Notes under the pieces: generated by a model
Told to the model about the DNA's origin: nothing
The model's input: the letters and a program-made list of their open reading frames with translations, nothing else
The model's database searches: none
Program-made: the position numbers and the translations under genes
Shown: positions 19,898 to 30,146 of the stretch, piece by piece
How the letters are laid out: each line of letters starts with the position of its first letter
How positions within the stretch are numbered: the stretch's first letter is position 1
From: Branchiostoma belcheri
Lineage: Eukaryota; Chordata; Leptocardii; Amphioxiformes; Branchiostomatidae
Length of the DNA stretch: 64,000 bases
Direction: 5' to 3'
Assembly: GCF_001625305.1 (NCBI RefSeq)
Contig: NW_017803855.1
Span: forward strand, 124,776 to 188,775

Positions 19898-20210
19898 GAA
19901 AGTTTATTGCAAATACATGCCCGAGGGCTAATTGCAGTTACAAACAACATAAGAAGGAAAATACAGTATGTGAGACTATATCTACGTCTAGCATTATACT
20001 ATATTCTACAACATGCATGGACTAGATTTACTGGGTTTGACTTCTTCTTATAGGACGAGGATTATCGAGTTTCATGAGGAATGTGAATTTTTCTTTTCTA
20101 TCTAAAAATCTAAAACTAGGGAAATAATCTTGTATACAATTGAAGAGAATCTTTCATTATTATATAGAGTACAGCCCACATTGATTCGGTTGTATGAAAA
20201 CATATAACCA
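19898..20210 (-). mobile_element. LINE 3' end
   Basis: The minus strand ends GCAATTAGCCCTCGGGCATG..TTTGCAATAAACTTTC, as also at 37597-37650. Upstream similarity to 36120-36240 (TCTAAAACTAG..GAA) suggests the same family. Confidence 0.55.
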
Positions 20211-20955
20211 GGGCTCCTGGTCTAGCCAGAACCGTACTTTATCCACTAACGTTACATGTTCAAAGACGGTTCTGAATAGTCCACGTGTATCCAGAACAGT
20301 GCCTGGGGTAAATCTACGTTCTTGGAGACTATCCATAATTATTGCTGTTCCTAAACCCTAACCTATTCAGGCGTAGAACTAGATCGCTAGGCACGGTTTT
20401 GGATATAATAGCCATATCCAACTATCCCATAGGGCTACTACAACGGGATAGCGACTGAACATTATACGGTGAGCAAACGGTTACAAGGAATATTATAAAG
20501 CACAAGAATCTGAGTCTGTATATCTTTTTACGTAGTATGTATAAGACAATAAGTATATTTTCGATGTCGCTTGCTTTCAAACGTTATCTGAGAGATATCT
20601 GATATGTGTTTTTAGAGAACTTATTGTCCAATCGACTTCTATCTTTACTAGCCATAACCATGTACGCGTACTAGTTTTTGAAATGTAAAAACTTGATAGT
20701 TGTCTATACTTGTGACATAGTTGACTCGTTTAAGTTTTGTATGTGTTTTGTTTTGTTTTCTTTTAAATCTTACTGCCAATCATAAAATCTAGTGTCACAC
20801 AAATCAACTTTTTTCCGCGTCCGCGCAACTGTTGCTCAGCCATCGCTGTTTTCTAGTGGAAAATGGGCAGAAAAAATATCTAGCTCAAACTTTGTGGGTG
20901 GCATTCCTCCCTTCTACTGTTATTGTAGTTCTGACCTATCTGAGCTTGACCAGTT
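20211..20955. other. Spacer with no recognised gene
   Basis: Starts CCAGGGCTCCTGG, which could be a hAT-like terminus, but no matching right end was found. Confidence 0.35.
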
Positions 20956-21225
20956 CATCCATCACGTTACTGTGAAGCAGGTTCATTCACACACAGATAC
21001 AGTTCAGTGGTTCATTCACACACAGATACGGCTCAGTGGAGCAAATCTTACATAAAACGTGTTGAGTGGAAGAAGGAGAGGTTGAGACAAAAGCTCGCTT
21101 CTCGGGCAAATCCCTTGTTACAACATCTATCATATGACTCACCAAGATCACCTCTTTTTGTTGTTGTTTGTATTTTGCCATACATTGTACCATGTACAAC
21201 TGTCATGCAATAAAGTTCTATTCTA
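20956..21225 (+). mobile_element. LINE 3' fragment
   Basis: The end GCCATACATTGTACCATGTA, CTGTCATGCAATAAAGTTC matches the LINE end at 17205-17245. A 25-bp direct repeat (GGTTCATTCACACACAGATA) occurs at ~20980 and ~21009. Confidence 0.5.
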
Positions 21226-21805
21226 TACATAACTTGATTGGAAGGGATCTTTAGTATACAACTGTCAGAATAAATTTTGTTGGTAGTTATGGGTTAGGTC
21301 TTTCAATCTTACAGTCAGTATCACATTTGTAGCGTAGTTTGAAAACTGCAAGGCAAAAGTTCGCTCATTATTTAGCAATTAAGAACGTTGTTTAAGTATG
21401 TTTAGATATGCGCGTATGTATACATCAGAAATTTAGAAATACAAAAAAATTATAGAAAAACGTTTTCTAGAAAAAAAACACATACAGTGGGCTAATCTGT
21501 AGTGAAATTGATGAAACTAAACGTCGCAACTGATAGAAAGGTCATGCTATCACTTATAACACTGTGAGGTCGCGACCGCTGAGCTATGCCAACTCTTGGT
21601 TTAACGAATATCATCGGTAAAGAAAGAACAGTTGTACGTTTTGTGTATCACGTTGGCTTCTAAATCGTTCTTTCATATCGTGTAAGGCTTACACAAATCC
21701 GAATTTGGTAGCTGAGAGATCGCCCTATTGTGGAAAGGTTGTCGATTTAAACCCTTCTGTGTGTGCAGCGATGGACAAATTGAGACAAGTTGAGATGGAT
21801 TCTCT

Positions 21806-21905
21806 GTGTGTTTGATTTGATTTATTAGACTGTATAAACAAATATATACAGCCAGGACTGTCCAACTAGCCGGAGGCTATTATAAAGGGCTAGCCCTCAC
21901 AACAA
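21806..21905 (-). mobile_element. LINE 3' tail
   Basis: The minus strand reads GCCTCCGGCTAGTTGGACAG, CTGTATATATTTGTTTATAC, AGTCTAATAAATCAAATCAA: a LINE 3' UTR with a short simple-repeat tail. The rest of 21226-22690 shows nothing recognisable. Confidence 0.5.
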
Positions 21906-22689
21906 GAACATAAAAAATTCGGAACAGGTAACGTCTTTCAGTCCTGATGTCGCCGTAAGTCTGTCCCTATGCTGTGTTCAGAGCGCACGTGCACCTCGTG
22001 TTGTCCCGGCATGAGGCTGTGGAGGGGGGTAATCAGGATCGGCAGGTGGAGGGTGTGGGAGGGGGGCGATGATTGTCCGTCTGCACGCAAGGATAGGGCG
22101 TTATTCACTATCCTTTGTCCCGACAGTTTGCTGGACCAAGTATTTATACCATAGAAAAAGACTAAACCAAAGTAACTATCATTATGTTCACGTCTAAACC
22201 GGCAGTACTTATTCAGAGATGACTGGTGTTTAAGTCGCTTTGCAGAAAGTTAAAGGTGTTCTACTAAAGAATATCAATTTCTTTACATGTAATTTTTTTT
22301 TCAAAAAGTAGATAAAAGGAAAATAAACACTAAACGGAGATTTCGTCCGATCATCTTCCTTTTTTTCCCTTCTGTACCCTATTGCCTGACTGTAAAACAA
22401 AAGGACAGCTGAATAATTTCTGAACTTTTTCGTGTAAAACTCCTCCTAGTGAAGACTGTTGAGTTTCTGTACCAGAACTTATCTATCTATCTCTGTTTTG
22501 TTTAGTCAGGGACGTGACCCATTTCGGGAAAATGCCATTCAGTGTGGCCCTGGAAAATATGCATTACATATAATAATCACATATACGTGTAAGCATACAC
22601 ATATTGTACAAAACGTAAGTTGAAAGTTCATTATAAGGATTGCTAATTCCTTTACTATGACTGTAGATAGATATTCCAGATTTTGGGAA

Positions 22690-22735
22690 GTACAATTTTT
22701 GTGTTGGAAATTACAGTTCAAAACTTGATAGGATA
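22690..22735. repeat. Solo terminal block of the Penelope-like element
   Basis: TTGTGTTGGAAATTACAGTT followed by CAAAACTTGAT matches the inverted flanks at 1725-1742 and 2107-2135. Confidence 0.5.
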
Positions 22736-22768
22736 GGCCATTATCCATATTCATAATCAATATTATAT

Positions 22769-23012
22769 TGTGGGGGCGTGTGGCGTAGCGGCAGAGTGCT
22801 CGGCTCGGAATCAAGAGGTCCCGGGTTCAAGTCATGACATGCCACCGATCTTGTGCCCTTGGGAAAGGCACTTTACACGACTTTCCTCACTTCGCTCAGG
22901 TGAAAATGAGTATTGTACTGTCCCTGTGTTTGGTGGCGACATTAATATAAGTTGAGAAAACTTGAGTGTGCTGTCACCACGTCTTGTGATTACATGTTGG
23001 AATATATAAAAA
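22769..23012 (+). mobile_element. SINE-1, full length
   Basis: Head GTGTGGCGTAGCGGCAGAGT, B box GGTTCAAGTCA (one change from consensus), complete body and ATGTTGGAATA end. Flanks ATATTATATTG / ATATATTACTG suggest an imperfect target duplication. Confidence 0.9.
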
Positions 23013-23089
23013 AATATATTACTGTTCGGTCGTTAGGTGATATACCACATTGCTCTTAAACAAATCTTTGCTCCTCGTGTAACTAACTA

Positions 23090-23345
23090 CACATCCCGTG
23101 TGCTTATACCCTCCCCGCTGTGCCGTGTTTGCGTCTGTACCGCCGAGCCGTCTGCAGCCCATATTTTATTGTGTTCCGTGTCGGACTAACAGGTGGCAGC
23201 CCGTGTGTTAAGTGAGGCGGGCCGCCTGTTCTCCCCGCCCGGTACAATACCGGCCTGCCTCCCGCAGTCACTACCGTCACCGAGATAATTACACGATCTG
23301 GCCGGGAACATAACGGGCGCTGAATAACAAAACTACCGGAGGTAC
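23090..23345. promoter_or_regulatory. Candidate cis-regulatory island
   Basis: GC-rich, free of the window's repeat families, with no exon signature. Includes GAGATAATTACACG and TGTGTTAAGTG. Inferred from composition only. Confidence 0.25.
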
Positions 23346-23480
23346 AAGAAAAATACGAGCTCTAATGTGGTATGTCGAATGTCTCTAATGAGGGATTTGT
23401 GTAGGAACCAAGACGCGGGAACTGTCCTTGTTGTTTCAACACGACAGAGGAAGAACAAGTACTGTAACAGATGTAAAGTC

Positions 23481-23677
23481 GTAGCCTCCACCAGGCCTTT
23501 CTACGAGAATACGGATGGTAAACTTCGGCAAAAAAAAAGAGTAAAATTGGCCAAGGAAGTCCTGCCGCGGGGAGGTAGTTTCTTTCCCTCCGCGGCCAGT
23601 CAAACCTACAAGGCGGTTAAACTCCCCTGGCAATTATTCTCCTATATATAACCAGCGTAGTTAGTCTGGTAGAGACT
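23481..23677. mobile_element. Foldback family E
   Basis: Ends GTAGCCTCCACCAGGCC and GTCTGGTAGAGACTAC, with a central stem GCCGCGGGGAGG / CCTCCGCGGC. A related fragment, with TTCTCC..CCAGCGTAGTTAGTCTGG, lies at 44800-44935. The family is akin to A. Confidence 0.7.
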
Positions 23678-23971
23678 ACAGAACATCATCGGAAGTTACT
23701 CTATATAGTACTATTAGTCTTAACCTAAGTTTGCATTTGGACATTTATTGACACTTCTGTATGTCTTGGTAGTCCTTCGGAGTCGAAGATGACCGTCAGT
23801 GTCCGCATTCAAGGCGTGTGTGACGTCATGTGGCTTCATGAGTCCAAAACTCGAGACACACAGTTGTATGGATGTTACACAAATACACAGTGTGTCATAA
23901 GCGTACAGAAAACACCAAAAAGAGCTAGTACATATGTCTCAGCGTTGCGAAGTGCAAAAATACAGTCACAG

Positions 23972-24154
23972 AGCTAATCTCCAAGCAGATGTTTCGGTGG
24001 CTGCAAGGTGGTATCAAATTGGTATGACAGTGTCCATTTGCCACCCGAATTTTGGTTTGGCTAGCGTAAAAAAATATATCAGTACATAAATAAAGCCCGA
24101 AAAACGTCAAATACGTCAAAAATTAGACGAAGCCCAAATCTCTACTTGGAGAGC
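23972..24154. mobile_element. MITE family B with target duplication
   Basis: GCTAATCTCCAAGCAGATGT ... CTCTACTTGGAGAGCA, flanked by TCACAGA on both sides (7-8 bp duplication). Confidence 0.8.
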
Positions 24155-24187
24155 ATCACAGAACCTCCTTAGTTTAAGGGTTCCTAT

Positions 24188-24384
24188 TAGCCTGGTTACC
24201 AAACCTATTATAGCTCCCTAAATACACAAGGTGCAATAAGTGTACAGAAAACACTAAAAAGAGCCAGTACATATTTCTCAGCGTTACGAAGTGCAAAAAG
24301 TAAGTCACAGAGCTAATCTCCAAGCAGATCTTTTCAGAGAGGATGTAGGACTCGTGAGCTATAATAGGTTTGGTAACTAGGCTA
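24188..24384. mobile_element. Foldback carrying a duplicate of the adjacent locus
   Basis: 29-bp inverted ends (TAGCCTGGTTACCAAACCTA..., one mismatch) enclose 24220-24332. That interior is ~88-90% identical by eye to 23881-23993, including the insertion junction and first ~25 bp of the B element at 23972. The ends resemble those of the hairpin at 26977. Confidence 0.75.
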
Positions 24385-24489
24385 TATCACTCTATATCCC
24401 TGCTGCCCTGCATAAAACCTTCACGTCTTTCACATTTCGCTAGATCAAAAGCAAACAACGCTCTGTTCTTCTGGTTTGTTTCTTCAGAC

Positions 24490-24730
24490 GTGACAGAAGT
24501 CAGTGTACCAGAGCGCCATGTTTATGAGTGGCAGCAGATGCTCCCTTTCACCAGTGAGTGTGCCGTGCGATGGTCGGCTGCCCGTTGCCCGGTTGCCGGG
24601 TGATTACCGCGAACATCCCGCTCGCTGGCCGGCGATCGGCGACAGATTGTCTCGGTGTTTCTGCCTGCAGCAGGAGCCGTGATACGGGATGAACATTCAC
24701 AATGAGCCGCAACATCCAAGTTTATTAAGC
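24490..24730. promoter_or_regulatory. Candidate cis-regulatory island
   Basis: GC-rich, no repeat family: GGTGATTACCGCGAACATCC and GACAGATTGTCTCGG. Evidence is compositional only. Confidence 0.22.
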
Positions 24731-24979
24731 CTTATCGGATTTTAACGCTTAGGCTAATCAAATGGAAACCTAAAGAAATACACTTGTTTAAGAAGATTAT
24801 GATACCCCCTTGTTTTTTTCACAACTTGTTGGACCGTAACAAGGAAAAGAAAACTTAGCTACAAACGTTGCATTCTTAAACTCTGCGTTTAGACGTTCTT
24901 TTCTGTAAGATTGAATTATATCTCAAATATGTGAAGTGCTATGTAGGGACGTGTAGAAGTTTAAAGTCATAATCAAACG

Positions 24980-25156
24980 CCCAAGCAGATAGGCTTCGGC
25001 TTATTTTTGACGCATTTTAGGCTTTTAAACTGGTCTTTTTTTCTGAAAATGTAGGTCAGTGGTCTATAGAATACTAGTACTACCCTACCAATGATACTGT
25101 ATTGAAGTTTGATATTGACTTTCGTTCAGCCACCAAAACATCTGCTTGGAGATTAC
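24980..25156. mobile_element. MITE family B, degraded
   Basis: CCAAGCAGATAGGCTTCGGC ... CAAAACATCTGCTTGGAGAT, both ends recognisable, interior eroded. Confidence 0.6.
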
Positions 25157-25159
25157 AAT

Positions 25160-25960
25160 CAAACCAAACTATCCGTTAAGCTGAAACTAATCCATATTTA
25201 AGTATGCTGATGGTTATATAATGCGGTCGTAATCCCTGGTATAAGTGGACATAAGCTGTCCCCGCCATATGCTGTACAGTACGTGAGTACGCTGAGCCAT
25301 TTCAGGACAACAAAATTAAAAATATTTTGAATAAGGAAATCTTTGTGATATTGGCACACACTGCTTCACATTAGCACATTTGAATCGGTATTTCATACTT
25401 TAGGCTTTTAAAGCTGCAGAAACAAACCCCAAGATGAGTCCATTATTTTCTGGGTGGTACCCTAAAAATCAGCCCAGGGCCCTTCCAGTAACTATTTTCC
25501 GTCAGAATTTTGGGTATTTGTGCTCCATGAGGGTCAATATACATGGGGTAGTGTGGTTTCAACTCAGTATGCAGATAAAAGACTGGAATATTGGCTTTGA
25601 AAAATCGGGTTTCCAAGCCCTAGAAACTGCACTGGATGCCTTTAACTTCGTGAGTTTGTCGGGTTCCTGGTGTCTTGTCAACTGCTCCAGGACGTCCTGG
25701 TATGAACGGAGCAGATGTGCGCTTGTTCTGTCTCTCTGACGCTAGCTATTGTTTTAAACAAGGAGATGAAACCACATTGTTTTAAACAAGATCTGTTCTG
25801 TAAGGGTCACTGGAGATAAACTGTTTATGGCGAGTGAATGCCGTAACAGAAGCTTGTATTGAACTGTATATCATTCCTGGTATAATATTGATCTTAGAGT
25901 GCAAGAGAAATGATCAACAACTACAAATGTTAGAAAATCTACTTGCTTTCAAACTACAGT
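25160..25960. other. Spacer; short repeat shared with 62790-62830
   Basis: A 101-codon plus frame (25434-25739) overlaps a segment (GAAAAATCGGGTTTCCAAGC...CTGCACTGGATGC) that recurs in changed form near 62800, so it is probably repeat-derived rather than a gene. Confidence 0.4.
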
Positions 25961-25964
25961 ACAA

Positions 25965-26152
25965 CAAGCAGAGGTTGAAGCTTCGGCTTACTTTTGACGC
26001 GTTGTTATCGGGCCTTCTTTTTTTTTACTCGTCTGGTGTCTTTTTTTTTCTACGCCAGTCAAACTTCGGGTGGCAAATGGTACCTCCTGGCGAATGGATA
26101 CTGCCTGGTCAATTTGTGGTCACCAAAAGATCTTCTTGGATGTTACTTGTGT
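25965..26152 (-). mobile_element. MITE family B
   Basis: AAGCAGAGGTTGAAGCTTCG ... CCAAAAGATCTTCTTGGATG; internal CTGGTCAATTTG. Confidence 0.65.
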
Positions 26153-26354
26153 AGATTTCTCAGTCCTTTGCTTTTGTTTTGTTTTGTTTTGTTTTAAAGT
26201 ACGTTTTTCAGTTCTGTTTCTAGGCTCAAATTAGTTTCGAAACTTCTTTCTCTCTCCCTCTCGCCCTAGATGGATGTGTTATTTCCAGCAGGCTAGTTCT
26301 GGTAATAGAAGCACGACAATTCACCCGGAGATGACCCGAACAACAGAATAGGAG

Positions 26355-26405
26355 TGAGTACCTCGGGGTTCGAACCCGGGACCGCGGGATCCAGTAATCA
26401 CAGAG
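26355..26405 (-). other. tRNA-like 3' half (B box only)
   Basis: The minus strand contains GGTCCCGGGTTCGAACCCC (T-arm-like stem around a B box), but no D arm or acceptor stem can be paired, so this is probably a SINE or tRNA remnant. Confidence 0.3.
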
Positions 26406-26800
26406 TCCGAAAATTACCCGAATTCCTGGAAATTAAACTGTCTGAGGAGAAACACAACTTCCACTTAGACCCTGGAGATAACCGGAAAGTGGGGAGTAAT
26501 TTTGTTAGGACGGTGGGTAAGAATTTGCTCGAGTCGAAATTGGAAATGTTAAATTCGAGAGCGACAAGGTGTCATAAAAATTCCAGTTTTTGAGGTCCCC
26601 GCGCCTATGGTGACACTCGTGCTGTTGCCTTGTAATTTGCGGGGAAAATGAGGCGGAGAGCCATTTGCGGCTGGTTAAAGTGTCCCTGGCAGACGTCGTC
26701 AGGCCGGTATGGCTGAACAGGGCCCATTATCACCATCACTGGGACAACATCGGAGCAAGGAAGAGGAAAATTCTGTCTCCTGTACTCAGAGGGGAGTAGA
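26406..26800. promoter_or_regulatory. Candidate cis-regulatory island
   Basis: Repeat-free block containing GTGTCATAAAAATTCC, TTGTAATTTGCGG and CCCATTATCACCATCAC. No coding signal. Inferred from composition only. Confidence 0.28.
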
Positions 26801-26849
26801 GTGAGTCTGTAATGTGGCCTGGTCCCGACCTGACGCCCTGATCTCCTAG

Positions 26850-27140
26850 CAGATCGTTTGGTGGCTACAAGACAATATCAAATTTACCGGGCAGTTTACC
26901 ATTCGCCACCACAGTTTGTTTGACGTAAAAACAGATACCAGGACAAAAAAAAGAAAGTCCGATACTCGTAACAAACTAGCCTGGGTACCATCCTACTTGT
27001 ATGCCGGGGCTCCCACACTCGCTTGTTAGAGAAGCGAGTGTGGGAGCCCCGGCATACAAGTAGGATGGTACCCAGGCTAGTAACAAACGCCTGAATACAC
27101 GTAAAAAAGGCCAAATCTTAAACCCCTGTTTGGGGAGTAC
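26850..27140. mobile_element. MITE family B interrupted by a hairpin element
   Basis: GATCTCCTAGCAGATCGTTT ... CCCCTGTTTGGGGAGTAC, with the insertion 26977-27079 inside. Confidence 0.75.
26977..27079. mobile_element. Perfect 103-bp hairpin MITE with 9-bp TSD
   Basis: Two 48-bp arms, perfectly complementary, around a 7-nt loop (GTTAGAG). Ends TAGCCTGGGTACCATCC and complement. GTAACAAAC flanks both sides (26968-26976, 27080-27088). No arm mismatches means a very recent insertion, into a B element. Confidence 0.93.
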
Positions 27141-27689
27141 TTACATCCTTTTTACATTTAGAGCCTACGTCCGCTGAGCATACACCACAGATCACTGAAA
27201 GTATTTCATAGAAGAAGAACGTCATTTTTGTACGTTTGTGTATTTTGTTGCCTATTGAATCATGAGTATGGAATTAAGGGTCACCTTTTGTGTCAGATTT
27301 AGTCGCTGTACGGTAGCTGTCTAGTGGAAGGGTGCCCTTCACAACACACAAATAAAATCCATATAAATACAACGGCAGGAACATTTTATACAAAGAAAGC
27401 GGCTCTTGAATTGTAGAACAGACAACGTTTGTAGTTTGTTTCATATATTTTACTAACAAGTCGAAACTAAAACGCTTCTGTTGTCAATGACTCATCTCAG
27501 TTGTACAGAACTCTGAAGACTTGTGTGAACACAGAAGTCATACACGTACACACACCTCGAGACTGAAGGCTGCTAAACATTTGGATCATTTGAATCTCGC
27601 TGAATCAGAATCAGGACCTTTTGTATGACTGCTTATGACAAATACAGTGCTTATTTTCGTAAGGCCAGTGTTTGTGCTAATGTTGTTTT

Positions 27690-28110
27690 CTTTCTTGTAA
27701 GATTTTCAAGACTCTCCCAGAAACAGCCACTAGCGTTACAGACTGCTTGAGCTGTGTTTGTCTCCGCTGTATTATTTTGCCTGTCACCGTGAAAATTCAA
27801 GGCGAATTTCCCTATTGTTACCGCACGTCTGGAAAAGCAGGGCTGGATAGGGAGCCAGATTAGCCGCTCCCCGGGCCGTATTGTCCGGCTATCGGCCACG
27901 GAAATGTATAGCTTCCATCCCACTGTACCGCTCATACGGTTAACAAAACGGCTCTCACATTGTGGCTAGTCAGGCCGATTGTACTCAGAATGGAACGAAT
28001 CTGGGAGTAAACAGAAGCGGAGGTTTCCAATATGGCTGCAGAATAACCGTTACGTCAATCAGTTGAAGGTGGCTTTTAAATCTAAACCGTCCAATCAAGG
28101 CGTCTGAATG
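27690..28110. promoter_or_regulatory. Candidate cis-regulatory island
   Basis: Repeat-free, GC-rich centre (27830-27900) with CCCTATTGTTACCGC (SOX-like), CAGATTAGCCGC and GTCCGGCTATCGGCC. A 94-codon minus frame (27935-27651) covers part of it, without splice support. Confidence 0.28.
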
Positions 28111-28624
28111 AAAGTACACGTGCTTTCAGAAAACCACTGAATCTACCGTTGTCGGTGAGCAAAATATGACTGCAAAATTTCATTCTAGCCACTCGATTCT
28201 ATTCTAGCTTGCGTATCTTAGTTTAAAAATAAGGTGCTTCTGTTTTTACTCACAAATTTGAAAGTCACTCATTAAAACAATTTCCCTTTGTTCTGAGCTG
28301 CTTCTAAAATGCAACTGGGTAACGTTGGACACGCAGAGAACACTGTGAAACAGACATGCGTTTCTACCCATTGTTCATGCCATGCACATTAACTATAGGA
28401 TTTTTCGTAGGATGGGTTATTATATATAACATAAGCCACGCCAGGCGCCTGACTTTACTCAGAGCAAGTAATTTTGTACTTCTGGTCCTTCTCTCGCTGT
28501 TAAACTTTCCGTCTGACACCTACAGACCCTCAGGGCATCACAGATCCCCTCATTAATATCAACTAATTGGTAAACAAGGCTGAGCTTTGAAGCACCGAAC
28601 AGCGAAACACACATTATATATACT

Positions 28625-28868
28625 TGTGGCGTCGTGTGGCGTGGCGGCAGAGTGCTCGACTCGGAACTAAGAGTCCCGGGTTCGAGTCCTGACATGCCAC
28701 CGATTTTGTGCCCTTGGGAAAGGCACTTTACACGACTTTCCTCACTTAACTCAAGTGAAAATGAGTCCTGTCCTGTATTTGTACTCTGTGTTGGTGGCGA
28801 CATAAAATAGGTTGATATAGCTTGAGTGTGCCGTCGCCACGTTTGGTCATGAAATGTTGGAATAAAAA
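28625..28868 (+). mobile_element. SINE-1, full length
   Basis: Head GTGTGGCGTGGCGGCAGAGT, B box GGTTCGAGTCC at 28679-28689, end ATGTTGGAATAAAAAAA; flanks share TATACT. Confidence 0.9.
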
Positions 28869-29100
28869 AAGTATACTCCGTTAAAAAGTATAGTAGACTG
28901 TGGGATTAAAGGGGGCAAAACGGATTTGCTGTTTTTAAACTTATCATTCAATTAAGCATATATGGTTGTCATGCTATCATAGATTTCTTCGTGTTAGCCC
29001 TTGTTTCAATATTCATTTTGTATTTCAATTTTATAGGTTGTAGCTGAACATAAGAAACTCTGTACATTTGTTGAGTCAATAAACATTTGATATATATTTG

Positions 29101-29275
29101 ATCTCCAAGCAGATATCATAATGGCCACAATACAGAATTAAATTGGCAGGGAAGTATTCAATAGGCCATAGTAGTTTGGCTGGCGAAAAAATATCGGTAC
29201 AAAAAGAAAACCTGATAATTATAAAATCGCCTAAAAAGATTTCGAAAATAAAGTTTAAAACGGAAGCCTATTAAA
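29101..29275. mobile_element. MITE family B, degraded
   Basis: ATCTCCAAGCAGATATCATA at the left, with internal ATATCGGTACAAAAAGAAA and CCTGATAATTATAAAATCGCC. The right terminus is unclear. Confidence 0.6.
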
Positions 29276-29279
29276 AAAC

Positions 29280-30146
29280 TGGTAGGTAAAACTGTGCTTG
29301 GTTAGTAAAAGTGTATCTGCTAGTATGTCGCAAACCTTGCAATATAGATAAACATACTAACTAAACGGTAAACACAAAGACGCAAAGAGTTGAAGTATAA
29401 TAATATACAATAGCGTTTATTCTGATTGATTGTTAGAAGCGCCCCCCATGTGGCGGGGATTTAAAAGTGCACAAGCTCTCGTCTCCTGTGAGTTGGAGTA
29501 CAGATTGTCTACAGGTGAACTTTCACGTGAAAATTCCGCTAAAACATTCCACAACTGTGTTCTGTTGTCATGTACATGGCAATATAGACCTTCACCGTGT
29601 CGGGGATTAACTCACACATATATAATTATATCCGCGGAGTAGATAGAAAAAATATTACATCGTATAAATATAGATATAGATAGACATATTTGCTATACTC
29701 ACATCTTCATAAGGCACTCCAAATGCCACTCTTTTTTCGTAATATTTACATAAAATCAGGAACTATATCTACATACTTTTTCACAAATATATCCGTTATT
29801 TCTAAACGCAAGATAGTCTAACCTATGAAATAGAGGCGCGTTAGATAGTTTGCTAGTATGGTTAGATTTTAACTACGTTTGAACAAAAAAGTTCCCGTAA
29901 ACTTAACATCTCAATAGTGAGAAATGTAAACAAAACTTAAAGATAAACTATGCAGGAGCTAGTGTAAACAGTTAGTGTTTACGGACTGTTATCCGATTGA
30001 ATAGCGATTGCCCTTTGTTGGCACAAGGAGTCTTTCAGTAGTCCATTCAGTCATTGTCACTCCCTCTCGAAAACGTACTGAACAATAGATTGTCCTAACA
30101 AGACAATTTCTTAACAAACTGATTCAAAAACAAGACTTAAAAGTCC
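29280..30146. other. AT-rich stretch 3' of the zinc-finger gene
   Basis: No exon or repeat recognised. A minus-strand AATAAA at 29421-29416 could be a poly(A) signal ~730 bp after the zinc-finger stop codon, but this is a single hexamer. Confidence 0.3.

Noticed and set aside
25434..25739. 101-codon plus frame with WYPKNQPRALP
   Set aside because: Part recurs near 62800 in altered form; more likely repeat-derived.
26355..26405. tRNA gene on the minus strand
   Set aside because: Only a T-arm-like B box; no D arm, anticodon stem or acceptor stem could be paired.
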